Below are positions 1 through 7,434 of a DNA stretch of 7,652 nt, in pieces. Within the stretch, counting starts at the first letter, position 1. The number at the start of each line of letters is the position of its first letter. The notes beneath the pieces are model-generated. The model was not told where the DNA came from and searched no databases. It worked only from the letters and a program-made list of their open reading frames with translations. Position numbers and translations under genes: made by a program. Origin of the DNA: Clostridia bacterium (GTDB lineage Bacteria > Bacillota_A > Clostridia > Peptostreptococcales > JAAYPU01); NCBI GenBank assembly GCA_022360735.1, contig JAKSCF010000018.1, positions 1 through 7,652 on the forward strand, in the 5' to 3' direction.

Positions 1-1102
1 ATCACTTATAGGAATACTAGGCGGTTGCGGTCAACCGGCACAAGACAATCCCTCAGAAGAGGCAGAAAAGCAAATCGCTAAAGAGCATATCGTCGACCAG
101 AACGGTAGGGAAGTGATTTTACCGGAGCAGATGGAAAAAGTAGTTATGACAGCTTTGCCTTTACCGAGTATTTATGCTTTAACCGGGGCGCCAATCGATA
201 AAATAGTAGGGATGCATCCGGGTGCTAAAAGTGCCATTGCTAATTCTATTATGGGGAAAATGACACCGGAGCTTCTAAAGGCTGAAACGGGATTTATAGA
301 AGGTACCGACCTGAATATTGAAGAGGTGTTAAAGCTACAACCGGACATTGCTTTCTTCTGGGGGGCTTATACCAACCAGCAAGAGCAGTGGGAAGAGGCA
401 GGAATACCGGCAATAGCAGTGAAAACTCAGGGCGGCGGAGATGCTCTGGAAACTTTAAGCTCCTGGCTGAAAATATTTGGAACAGTATTTGATAAGGAAT
501 CTCAGGTCAATGATGTTATCGCCTATGGAGAAACGACTTTGGATGAAATCCGGAATAAAACCAATGCCTTAAAAGAAGAAGAAAAAGTCCAATCTTTAAT
601 TTTATTTAAACACAGCACTGAAGAAATCATAGTGCCGGGGCAAGGCCATTATGGACAGTTTTGGATTGAGGCAACAGGTGGATATAACGTTGCCAGAGAC
701 ATCGATGTTACTGCAAATGTTAACATGGAACAAATATATGCTTGGAACCCTGAAGTCCTATTTATAAGCAGTTTTACAGAAACCATGCCTCAAGATTTAT
801 ATGAAAATAATATTTCAGGACAGGACTGGAGCAAAGTGGAAGCTGTGAAAAATAAAAGAGTATACAAGATACCCGTTGGGGTGTACCGTTGGTATCCACC
901 TAGTGGGGATGTTCCGCTGATGATGAAATGGATCGCTAAGAGCCAATATCCGGAGATCTTTTCAGATATTAATATGGAAGCAGAAATCGTGACCTATTAT
1001 GATAGATTTTATAATTACGCCATATCGACAGATGAAGTCAACCACATTCTCAATCCTGTTAAGGATGCGGCAAGCGGTACAGGCGGGCTGTCGAAACAAT
1101 AG
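1..1102 (+). CDS. Substrate-binding lipoprotein (SBP1) of a FecB/BtuF-type ABC importer, 5'-truncated by window edge
   Basis: The reading frame is open from base 2 to the TAG at 1100-1102, so the gene starts left of the window. The GTG at 113 is internal and not the start. Reading from base 2 gives the end of a lipoprotein signal peptide with lipobox LGGC; the cysteine codon is 26-28. The mature protein would be about 358 residues, lipid-anchored on the outer face of the membrane. The body fits the Peripla_BP_2 family (PF01497, COG0614), which binds iron-siderophores, haem, cobalamin and similar chelates. Supporting motifs are DQNGRE near the N-terminus, the VNMEQIYAWNPEVLFIS segment, and GVYRWYPPSGD followed by PLMMKW near the C-terminus. 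It closely resembles SBP2 (6216-7370). The permease follows after 15 bases. The family is fairly sure; the ligand cannot be named. Confidence 0.9.
   Translation, partial: SLIGILGGCGQPAQDNPSEEAEKQIAKEHIVDQNGREVILPEQMEKVVMTALPLPSIYALTGAPIDKIVGMHPGAKSAIANSIMGKMTPELLKAETGFIEGTDLNIEEVLKLQPDIAFFWGAYTNQQEQWEEAGIPAIAVKTQGGGDALETLSSWLKIFGTVFDKESQVNDVIAYGETTLDEIRNKTNALKEEEKVQSLILFKHSTEEIIVPGQGHYGQFWIEATGGYNVARDIDVTANVNMEQIYAWNPEVLFISSFTETMPQDLYENNISGQDWSKVEAVKNKRVYKIPVGVYRWYPPSGDVPLMMKWIAKSQYPEIFSDINMEAEIVTYYDRFYNYAISTDEVNHILNPVKDAASGTGGLSKQ
26..28 (+). other. Lipobox cysteine codon of SBP1
   Basis: This TGC lies in the frame of SBP1 after the hydrophobic residues SLIGILGG, giving a lipobox L-G-G-C followed by a polar, acidic linker (GQPAQDNPSEE). 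It marks the predicted signal peptidase II cleavage and lipidation site. It shows that the coding sequence extends upstream of any start codon visible in the window. SBP2 has the equivalent layout at its own N-terminus. Confidence 0.8.
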
Positions 1103-1103
1103 G

Positions 1104-1110
1104 TAAGGAG
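1104..1110 (+). promoter_or_regulatory. Ribosome binding site for the permease
   Basis: TAAGGAG lies 7 bases before a GTG at 1118-1120, between the stop of SBP1 and the permease. The good match and spacing support GTG as the true start. Confidence 0.75.
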
Positions 1111-1117
1111 TTAATCA

Positions 1118-2185
1118 GTGAAAGCAAAAAATCAAAATATAGAGAGTACCTTAGAAAAAACTGAAAAAGACAGAAAGAAAAGAATTCTAATATTTACAGC
1201 TTTAGTGGCTGCTTTAGTGGTGGCCGTCATCGTGTCCTTTTGCGTTGGGAGATATTTTATCCACCCTGGGACAGCATATAAGGTGCTTTTTTCAAGAATT
1301 ATTCCAATACATAGAACGTGGAGTGATATTGAAGAGACGATTGTGTTAAATATACGATTACCCAGAATGATTTTGGCCATGTTTGTCGGGGGAGGATTAT
1401 CAGCTGCAGGGGCTGCCAACCAAGCTATGTTTGGCAACCCTTTGGTCAGCCCTCATATACTTGGGGTTTCCTACGGTGCAGGTTTAGGAGCAGCTTTAGG
1501 TATTCTTTTGGGGGGCAGCATGGTTACCATACAACTTATGGCAGTGGTATTTGGAATTATCGGGATGATGTTGACTTATGGTCTGAGCAAGAGGAAATCA
1601 GGTATTCAGCTGTTTATGCTTGTTTTATCGGGAACCATTGTAGGGGCACTGTTTCAAGCACTGATATCCTTGATTAAGTACGTAGCGGACCCGGAAGAAA
1701 AACTGCCCACCATTGTATATTGGTTAATGGGCAGCTTATCCGTAACTTCAGGGCATGATTTGCTAATGGGGGTACCGGCTATATCCATAAGCATTTTGGT
1801 TCTTTATCTCATTCGATGGAAAATGAATATACTGTCCTTAAATGAAGATGAAGCAAAATCTTTAGGGATCAATGTTAATTATCTCAGGGTCATTATCATA
1901 GGAGCGACCACAGTGATTGCTGCTGTTTCCGTATCCTTGTGCGGTATCATCGGATGGATTGGTTTGGTTATTCCACATTTGGCTAGAATGATGATTGGCA
2001 ATGACCATAAATATTTGATTCCGGCTTCAATATGCTTAGGCAGTTTTTACTTGCTTTTAATCGATGATATTGCAAGAACGGCTACAGCGGCTGAAATTCC
2101 GCTTTCCATATTAACAGCCATTATTGGGGCACCGTTTTTTGCATACTTACTCAGAAAAACAGGAGGTAAATGGAGTGACACTTAA
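1118..2185 (+). CDS. FecCD-family ABC transporter permease
   Basis: A 355-residue membrane permease of the FecCD/BtuC family (PF01032). A homodimer would form the translocation channel for the ligand delivered by SBP1 or SBP2. Residues 1-22 are a charged cytoplasmic lead, followed by the first membrane helix at about 23-43. Family hallmarks are RLPRMILAMFVGGGLSAAG (80-98), NPLVSPHILGVSYGAG (107-122), YWLMGSLS (201-208), the ATPase-contacting loop LNEDEAKSLGI (241-251), and GIIGWIGLVIPHLARMM (276-292) ending in IPLSILTAIIGAPFFAYLLRK (327-347). The length is slightly above the usual 330-350, explained by the N-terminal extension. It starts with GTG behind a good ribosome binding site and its last 11 bases overlap the ATPase gene, so translation is probably coupled. 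The substrate class (iron chelate, haem, corrinoid) cannot be told from the permease alone. Confidence 0.93.
   Translation: MKAKNQNIESTLEKTEKDRKKRILIFTALVAALVVAVIVSFCVGRYFIHPGTAYKVLFSRIIPIHRTWSDIEETIVLNIRLPRMILAMFVGGGLSAAGAANQAMFGNPLVSPHILGVSYGAGLGAALGILLGGSMVTIQLMAVVFGIIGMMLTYGLSKRKSGIQLFMLVLSGTIVGALFQALISLIKYVADPEEKLPTIVYWLMGSLSVTSGHDLLMGVPAISISILVLYLIRWKMNILSLNEDEAKSLGINVNYLRVIIIGATTVIAAVSVSLCGIIGWIGLVIPHLARMMIGNDHKYLIPASICLGSFYLLLIDDIARTATAAEIPLSILTAIIGAPFFAYLLRKTGGKWSDT
2161..2167 (+). promoter_or_regulatory. Ribosome binding site that fixes the ATPase start
   Basis: AGGAGGT sits inside the last codons of the permease, 7 bases before the GTG at 2175-2177. This near-perfect Shine-Dalgarno decides the ATPase start. 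An in-frame TTG at 2124 would add 17 residues that read like the shifted frame of the permease C-terminus. Confidence 0.85.
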
Positions 2186-2966
2186 AATTGTCAATGGCAC
2201 TTATGGTTATATACAAAATGAACCATTGTTTTCTCATCTTGATTTTGAAGTTAAAGAAGGCAGTATATTAACCATTTTAGGGGCTAATGGTGTAGGCAAA
2301 ACCACATTATTAAAATGTATTCTAAAATTTTACAAATGGCAGAAAGGCCATACCTTAATCAATGGAAAACCTACAGATAAAATGTCCAATACTGAATTTT
2401 GGAAATGCATCAGTTATGTGCCCCAAGCAAAGCATACTATTTTTCCTTATAGTGTTTTAGATATGGTTTTAATGGGGAGAGCACCCAATTTAGGGTTCGT
2501 ATCTATGCCTAAAAAAGAAGATATAGAAATGGCACAGCAGGTAATAGATGAAATAGGCATATCTAGTATTACCCATCAATCCTGCGGCGCAATCAGCGGT
2601 GGAGAATTACAATTGGTTCTAATAGCCAGAGCTTTAGTATCCCAACCTAAAATACTCATACTGGATGAACCGGAATCCAATTTGGATATGAAAAATCAAC
2701 TGCTTATTTTGGACATTTTACAGAAGTTGAAAGAAGAAAACGGGATTACCTGTATCATCAATACCCATTATCCCAATCATGCTTTGCGTATATCCGATGA
2801 CACATTGATATTAGGAAAAAACAAAAAGCACGTCTTTGGCTCTACCCATAGTGTTATTACCGAAGAAAACATACGGCGTTATTTTGATGTCAGTACTGAA
2901 ATTATCCAATGCAAACGTGAAGGCAGGGATACGCCAATATTGTTTCCAATAAAAATAGCAAACTAG
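2175..2966 (+). CDS. FecE/BtuD-type ABC transporter ATP-binding protein
   Basis: A 263-residue cytoplasmic ATPase that would power the FecCD permease. From the GTG start it opens [12 protein letters not shown], the usual beginning of this family with an aromatic A-loop. Walker A is GANGVGKT (36-43), the Q-loop is YVPQ (Q84), the signature is ISGGE (140-144), Walker B is ILILDEP (160-166) with catalytic E165, and the H-loop histidine is H198. The signature differs from the canonical LSGGQ at its first and last positions; the catalytic set is otherwise intact. The C-terminal 60 or so residues after the D-loop match the FecE/BtuD length. It overlaps the permease by 11 bases and is followed after 16 bases by the NifH-like gene, so the importer and reductase genes are probably on one transcript. 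Confidence 0.93.
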   Translation: MTLKIVNGTYGYIQNEPLFSHLDFEVKEGSILTILGANGVGKTTLLKCILKFYKWQKGHTLINGKPTDKMSNTEFWKCISYVPQAKHTIFPYSVLDMVLMGRAPNLGFVSMPKKEDIEMAQQVIDEIGISSITHQSCGAISGGELQLVLIARALVSQPKILILDEPESNLDMKNQLLILDILQKLKEENGITCIINTHYPNHALRISDDTLILGKNKKHVFGSTHSVITEENIRRYFDVSTEIIQCKREGRDTPILFPIKIAN

Positions 2967-2982
2967 CTGGAAAGGTGAGAAT

Positions 2983-3741
2983 ATGAAAAAAATTGCTGTT
3001 TACGGTAAAGGCGGCATAGGAAAATCTACTATTACAAGTGCTTTGGCGGCAGCCGTTTCAAATCTTGGGTATAAAGTCATGCAGATCGGATGTGATCCTA
3101 AAGCCGATTCTACCATTAATTTAAGGAATGGAAAGGATTTAACCCCTGTCATCCAGTACATAAAAGAAAATGGAGAATGTGAGAATCTTGAAGACATAAT
3201 AGTTGAAGGATATAACGGCATTTTATGCGTGGAAGCCGGTGGACCTACTCCGGGCATCGGATGTGCCGGCAGAGGTATTATCCTGGCTTTTGAGACATTA
3301 GAAAATTTAGAGGCTTATGAAAAATATAAACCCGATTTCGTATTTTACGATGTGCTGGGGGATGTAGTCTGCGGCGGGTTTGCTATGCCCATCCGAGAAG
3401 GTTATGCAGATGAAATTGTTATTGTAACCTCAGGCGAAAAAATGGCATTACTGGCAGCCGGTAATATTAAAATGGCTATGGATAATTTTAGTGACAGAGG
3501 CTACGGTACTCTAAGAGGGGTTATATTAAATAAACGAAATATTGAGAATGAAGATAGAATTGTATCTGAGTATGTGAAACAGATGGATAGTGAAATCATA
3601 TGCACCATTCCAAGAGATCAAGCAATACAAAGATATGAAGATGAGAATAAGACCGTTATCCAAGGGGATATGGACTTACCCATCTCTCAAGTCTTTATGG
3701 ACTTAGCAAAATCAATTGTTGAAGGAAGTGGCGCTAAATGA
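2983..3741 (+). CDS. NifH/BchL-like ATP-dependent iron protein (nitrogenase reductase-like)
   Basis: A 252-residue member of the NifH/BchL/frxC family (PF00142). As a homodimer with one bridging [4Fe-4S] cluster it would pass electrons, with ATP hydrolysis, to the D/K-like component encoded next. Visible motifs: deviant Walker [11 protein letters not shown] (7-16) with signature lysine K9, switch [10 protein letters not shown] (36-44), cluster ligand C94 in GIGCAGRG, and switch II/second ligand C130 in [11 protein letters not shown] (123-133). R97, the equivalent of the arginine ADP-ribosylated in some NifH proteins, is kept, but no DraT/DraG genes are seen. At 252 residues it is shorter than nitrogenase NifH (about 270-295), mainly at the C-terminus. 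The start is ATG behind AAAGGTGAG. Its stop overlaps the next gene as ATGA. It is a nitrogenase-like reductase, but the motifs alone do not separate it from BchL-, CfbC- or MarH-type proteins. Confidence 0.93.
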   Translation: MKKIAVYGKGGIGKSTITSALAAAVSNLGYKVMQIGCDPKADSTINLRNGKDLTPVIQYIKENGECENLEDIIVEGYNGILCVEAGGPTPGIGCAGRGIILAFETLENLEAYEKYKPDFVFYDVLGDVVCGGFAMPIREGYADEIVIVTSGEKMALLAAGNIKMAMDNFSDRGYGTLRGVILNKRNIENEDRIVSEYVKQMDSEIICTIPRDQAIQRYEDENKTVIQGDMDLPISQVFMDLAKSIVEGSGAK

Positions 3742-5048
3742 ATCAAGAAATAAAGGGTATTCCTATAACAGCACTAAGAGAAGAAGTTAAAAAAAGAAAT
3801 AATCAAATCTTCCCCAAGAATATATTGCATTACTGCGCACCAAGTGTTGGGGGATTCGGCGTAGTGCGGGTTGCGTGCCTAGTACCGGAGGCAATTGTTT
3901 TATTCGTTATTCCTCAGGGATGCGGACGGCATGGTGCCATCGCTTCTATTATGCATGAGTACGATAAGCAGCTGTATTATTTATACATGTCAGAGGTAGA
4001 TATTGTCACCGGAGGACACATGCATAGAATAGATGCTGCTGTAGATGAAATATTGACCAAACTGAGTAAAAAACCCAAAGCAATGGTTCTATGTTCAACT
4101 TGTACTGACGATTTGCTTGGGTCAGATTATTTGGGAATGGCAGAGCAGTTACGAAGTAAATATCAATTGGATGTACAAATTGGAAAAATGAACCCTATCA
4201 GAAAGGAGAGTAAGAGGCCTCCGGAGTTATTGATCCAGAAAACCATTTATGATTATCTAAAGCCATCCCCAAAAAAAGAAAATACCATCAATATTATAGG
4301 GAGTTTTGCAAATATTTCAAATGACAGTGAGATACATGACCTTTTTAGGCAGGCTGGTATGGATCAACTGCTGCATATAAAGGATTGTAAAACTTATGAA
4401 GCGTTTCAAAAGATGAGTCAGTCAAAATATAATTTTTTAATCAAGCCCGGTGGAATAATTGCTGCATTAGAAATGGAAAAAAAACTGGGTATTCCATTTA
4501 TTGAATTACCTGTGTCTTACAGAATAGAAGGTATTGAAGAAAATTACAAGCTAATGGAAAAGCACTTAAACATTCACTTAAATTATGGGGCCCATAAAGC
4601 AAGATGCGAAGAGGTTGTTAGAGGTTATTTACGCAAACTAAAGGGCGCGTCTATAGCAGTAGGTGCAACAGCAAATGTATGTCCCTTTGAAGCCGCAAGA
4701 GAATTTGTTGAAAGAGGTTTTCGTGTACCCTTTGTTTTTGCAGACCAATTGCTGCCGTCTGATGTTAAGCATGTACAGTGGTTAGAAGAAAACGCCGGCT
4801 ATATAAAAGTTTACTCGACAACCAATCCGTCCATGTCAAAATTCTTGTTAGAAGACATACGTGTTGATTTAGCTATTGGTTTTGATGCAGGTTACTTTTG
4901 CTCCGGCTCTAAAACAGTACCCTTAGCGGTTGACGAACAGCTCTATGGCTTCAAAGGAACAGAAACCTTATATGCCAGAATGGCTGAAACCATTGAGAAG
5001 CAGCAAGATTTTAGGATGGAAATGTATCATTCGGGAATGGTTATTTAA
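3738..5048 (+). CDS. NifD-like catalytic subunit of a nitrogenase-like oxidoreductase
   Basis: A 436-residue protein of the nitrogenase component 1 family (PF00148), expected to pair with the next gene product and accept electrons from the NifH-like protein. The three P-cluster-type cysteines are present: C33 in [12 protein letters not shown]62 in PQGCGRHG (compare NifD GPVGCG) and C122 in [11 protein letters not shown] (compare NifD STCP-x-GLIGDD). An extra C119 lies three residues before C122. The region matching NifD Cys275 (just before MEKKLGIPF, around residue 235) has no cysteine, and the region matching His442 (near [13 protein letters not shown], 395-407) has no histidine, so a FeMo-type cofactor is unlikely. 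The [11 protein letters not shown] segment (300-310) is the typical start of the third Rossmann-like domain. The gene overlaps the NifH-like stop by 4 bases (ATGA), which suggests coupled translation. The substrate is unknown. Confidence 0.9.
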   Translation: MNQEIKGIPITALREEVKKRNNQIFPKNILHYCAPSVGGFGVVRVACLVPEAIVLFVIPQGCGRHGAIASIMHEYDKQLYYLYMSEVDIVTGGHMHRIDAAVDEILTKLSKKPKAMVLCSTCTDDLLGSDYLGMAEQLRSKYQLDVQIGKMNPIRKESKRPPELLIQKTIYDYLKPSPKKENTINIIGSFANISNDSEIHDLFRQAGMDQLLHIKDCKTYEAFQKMSQSKYNFLIKPGGIIAALEMEKKLGIPFIELPVSYRIEGIEENYKLMEKHLNIHLNYGAHKARCEEVVRGYLRKLKGASIAVGATANVCPFEAAREFVERGFRVPFVFADQLLPSDVKHVQWLEENAGYIKVYSTTNPSMSKFLLEDIRVDLAIGFDAGYFCSGSKTVPLAVDEQLYGFKGTETLYARMAETIEKQQDFRMEMYHSGMVI

Positions 5049-5053
5049 GGAGG
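5046..5053 (+). promoter_or_regulatory. Ribosome binding site that fixes the NifK-like start
   Basis: TAAGGAGG begins on the stop codon of the NifD-like gene and sits 5 bases before the ATG at 5059-5061. It shows the NifK-like protein starts there. An in-frame ATG at 4930 would add 43 residues that overlap the NifD-like C-terminus and lack family similarity. Confidence 0.85.
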
Positions 5054-5058
5054 CGCTG

Positions 5059-6222
5059 ATGAAGACGTTATATAGCATATTACCACCCTTTGCACCTGAC
5101 TATTCAGGCGTCAGTTCTGTTTTTTTTGAACTGGGAGGTGCTACTTTAATTAATGGTGCAGATGGCTGTACCGGTAATGTAACAGGGTATGATGAGCCAA
5201 GATTTTTTAATAGCAATAAGAGTTTATTCAGCACAGGCATTAGAGAGATTAACGCCATTATGGGAGACGATGCTTATATAGTAGACCGTTTAAACAATGA
5301 TAAGGAAGACTTTGTTGTTATATCTTCTACACCGGTGCCGGCTGTAATTGGGATAGACCAACAATCGGCAGCCAGAAAAATATCTGAAAAATACAATGTA
5401 CCGGTTTATCATTTTGATACGACAGGAACAGCCACTTACGAAAAAGGCGCTTCACAAGCTTTTCTAACCATGGCAAAAAAAATGCTTAATAAAACCGATG
5501 TACGAATATCCAACAGTGTGAATATCATCGGAGCCACGCCCTTGGATTACTGGAATAAAATGCAGATTGATCACATCATAAAGGCTTTAGAAAAAAGGGG
5601 GATCAGCATTAATGCTTGTTGGAGCATGGGTACGACTTTAGATGAAATAAAAAATTCTCTGCAAGGGAGCATGAATCTGGTGGTTTCAATATCAGGATTA
5701 GAAGCTGCAAAATATATGAAAGATGAATTTGACATGCCGTATAGGGTGGGTGTGCCCATTGGGAGGCGGTTATCCGATCAATTAGCCGGTGACATCCTTG
5801 ATGCCGAACCGGATGTGGTAAGCCATCCAAAATGTAAAGTCACCAATATACAGGATATATTAATCATCGGTGAGCAGGTATGGGCAAATTCATATCGAAA
5901 TGCCATAAAGCTGGAGTATGGTATTCAAAATGTCAAAGTGGTTTCTTTTTTCCAAATGGAAAAAAGTCTGATGGAAGAAAAAGATGAATTTTTAGATTCG
6001 GAAAAGGCTTTACAAGCACTGCTGGAAAAGGAAAATTACCAACAATACATAGGCGATCCTTTGTTTAAAAGGTTGATAAGCCGGGAAAATGAAGATAAAT
6101 ATATTGAAATACCACATTTGGCAGTATCCAGTAGAATTTATTGGGATCATGAGATACTTTACACCGGAGAAAAAGGACTTGAAATTATAGAAAAACATAT
6201 GAAAGAGGTGGCGGTATGCTAA
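5059..6222 (+). CDS. NifK-like subunit of a nitrogenase-like oxidoreductase
   Basis: A 387-residue nitrogenase component 1 family protein (PF00148), the probable partner of the preceding NifD-like subunit. The N-terminal signature is GGATLINGADGCTGN, in which C37 aligns with NifK Cys95 and with the cluster-ligand Asp36 of BchB. The other two NifK P-cluster cysteines are absent: the Cys70 region reads APDYSGVSS, and the Cys153 region reads SSTPVPAVIGID with P92 in place of cysteine. The other cysteines (C187, C259, C387) are outside the cluster motifs; C387 is the last residue. The segment GVPIGRRLSDQLAGDI (231-246) precedes the third domain, ILIIGEQVWANSYRNAI (267-283). No PCP-type C-terminal extension like that of BchB is present. 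It lies 10 bases after the NifD-like gene and overlaps SBP2 by 7 bases. Its assignment as a distinct K subunit rests on gene order and the C37 motif. Confidence 0.87.
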   Translation: MKTLYSILPPFAPDYSGVSSVFFELGGATLINGADGCTGNVTGYDEPRFFNSNKSLFSTGIREINAIMGDDAYIVDRLNNDKEDFVVISSTPVPAVIGIDQQSAARKISEKYNVPVYHFDTTGTATYEKGASQAFLTMAKKMLNKTDVRISNSVNIIGATPLDYWNKMQIDHIIKALEKRGISINACWSMGTTLDEIKNSLQGSMNLVVSISGLEAAKYMKDEFDMPYRVGVPIGRRLSDQLAGDILDAEPDVVSHPKCKVTNIQDILIIGEQVWANSYRNAIKLEYGIQNVKVVSFFQMEKSLMEEKDEFLDSEKALQALLEKENYQQYIGDPLFKRLISRENEDKYIEIPHLAVSSRIYWDHEILYTGEKGLEIIEKHMKEVAVC

Positions 6223-7370
6223 AAAAAATATTGACTTTATTTTTAGTGATGGTGCTGTGCTTAGCAGCAGCAGGGTGTGCACAAGATACAGGTGAGGTTC
6301 AAACTGGGGAAGAAACACCTGTTGAAGCAGGAGCAGAAGAAAATGCACCCAAGGTGATAACGGATCAAAATGGACGGCAAGTTGAAATTCCTGAGAAGAT
6401 AGAAAAAATAGTAACCGGAAGAATACTACCTTTCCCAGCTGTATGGTATTTAGCAACAGGTTCTACAGATGAGATTGTAGGGATACATCCTGCATCTAAA
6501 AGTGCAGCAAAAAACTCAATTCTCAAAAAGTTAGCCCCTTCAATTTTGGATGCTTCTACAGGTTTTATTAGTGGAGATGAGCTAAATGTGGAAGAGTTAA
6601 TCAGCCTAGATCCTGATCTTGTATTTATGTATGGTGACTCAGGTGGCGGTAATTTAGAAACCATTGAAGGAACAGGAATAAATGCTGTTGGTATAAAAAC
6701 CATGTCCATCGCCCAAGGGGATTCTGTAGAAACATTAAATTCATGGTTAGAACTATTAGGACAAATTACCAATCAAGAAGAAAAAGCAGCAAAAGTCATA
6801 GACTATGGTCGTCAAGTTCAAAAGGACATTGATGAAAAGTTAGTGGATTTAAAAGAAGAAGATAAAATACAGGGCTTAATGATTTTTACAATGGCTGAGA
6901 AAAATGTTGTTGTATCCGGAAAAGGATTCTTCGGCAATCATTGGCTGAAAGCGACAGGTGCTGTTGATGTAGCGGAAAACGATATTGACATCAAAAAGCC
7001 GGTTAACATGGAACAAATATATGTATGGGACCCGGAGATCATTTACATATCTAACTTTACAGATGTACAACCGGAAGATCTATATAACAACACCATTGAT
7101 GGGCAGGATTGGAGCAATTTAAAGGCTGTTAAAAATAAGCAGGTGTATAAAATACCGTTGGGCATATACAGATGGTTCCCGCCTTGTGGTGACTCTCCGT
7201 TGATGTTAAAGTGGTTAGCTCAAAAGAATTATCCTGAAATTTTTAATGATTACGATATCAAAGAAGAAATCAAAATATATTATCAAGATTTCTATCAATA
7301 TGACTTAACCGATGATGAGGTTGATAAAATTTTAAATCCATCAAGAGCAGCAGCTGAGGGATATAATTAA
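6216..7370 (+). CDS. Second substrate-binding lipoprotein (SBP2) of the FecB/BtuF type, paralogue of SBP1
   Basis: A 384-residue Peripla_BP_2-family protein (PF01497). The N-terminus has a lipoprotein signal peptide: KK, a hydrophobic stretch, then AAGC with the lipidated cysteine at C21, followed by an acidic Gly/Glu-rich linker. The mature protein is about 364 residues. It parallels SBP1 along its whole length: DQNGRQVEIPE, HPASKSAAKNS, TGFISGDELNVEEL, VNMEQIYVWDPE, GQDWSN, and GIYRWFPPCGD followed by PLMLKW. Over the last 113 comparable residues I count roughly 61% identity by eye. The ATG overlaps the NifK-like stop (ATGCTAA) and is preceded by AGAGGTG, so it belongs to the same operon. 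It may offer a second ligand specificity to the same permease or bind a reaction product. It is the last gene before the terminator. Confidence 0.92.
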   Translation: MLKKILTLFLVMVLCLAAAGCAQDTGEVQTGEETPVEAGAEENAPKVITDQNGRQVEIPEKIEKIVTGRILPFPAVWYLATGSTDEIVGIHPASKSAAKNSILKKLAPSILDASTGFISGDELNVEELISLDPDLVFMYGDSGGGNLETIEGTGINAVGIKTMSIAQGDSVETLNSWLELLGQITNQEEKAAKVIDYGRQVQKDIDEKLVDLKEEDKIQGLMIFTMAEKNVVVSGKGFFGNHWLKATGAVDVAENDIDIKKPVNMEQIYVWDPEIIYISNFTDVQPEDLYNNTIDGQDWSNLKAVKNKQVYKIPLGIYRWFPPCGDSPLMLKWLAQKNYPEIFNDYDIKEEIKIYYQDFYQYDLTDDEVDKILNPSRAAAEGYN

Positions 7371-7434
7371 GATTCATCAAACCCATGAGGGACGAACAAG
7401 CAGGCTTAGCATTATGATACTGCCAAGCCATAGG

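Noticed and set aside
113..115. GTG as the start of SBP1
   Set aside because: The frame is open to the left edge and encodes a lipobox and linker upstream; starting here would remove the signal peptide and the DQNGRE motif shared with SBP2.
2124..2126. TTG as the start of the ATPase
   Set aside because: There is no ribosome binding site and the extra 17 residues are unlike the family; GTG 2175 has an AGGAGGT site at ideal spacing and gives the usual N-terminus.
4930..4932. ATG as the start of the NifK-like protein
   Set aside because: It lies deep in the NifD-like gene with no ribosome binding site; ATG 5059 follows TAAGGAGG and gives the expected length and N-terminus.
2983..6222. True nitrogenase (nifHDK)
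   Set aside because: The D-like subunit lacks the Cys275 and His442 equivalents, the K-like subunit lacks two of three P-cluster cysteines, both subunits are much shorter than NifD/NifK, and no cofactor assembly genes are present.
2983..6222. Dark protochlorophyllide reductase (BchLNB) or coenzyme F430 reductase (CfbCD)
   Set aside because: The K-like subunit has cysteine rather than aspartate at the BchB ligand position and no BchB C-terminal domain, and no chlorophyll genes are nearby. CfbD works as a single subunit, whereas here there are two different subunits, and the apparent host is bacterial.
6010..6772. Antisense open frames at 6010-6456 and 6365-6772 (also 1132-1437 and 3000-3257)
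   Set aside because: They lie opposite well-supported coding genes and their composition reflects the complementary codons. None shows a recognisable domain.
719..7023. The 22-base identity between SBP1 (719-740) and SBP2 (7002-7023) as a recombination or attachment repeat
   Set aside because: It encodes the conserved VNMEQIY residues of two paralogues in the same frame, so common ancestry and shared codon use explain it.
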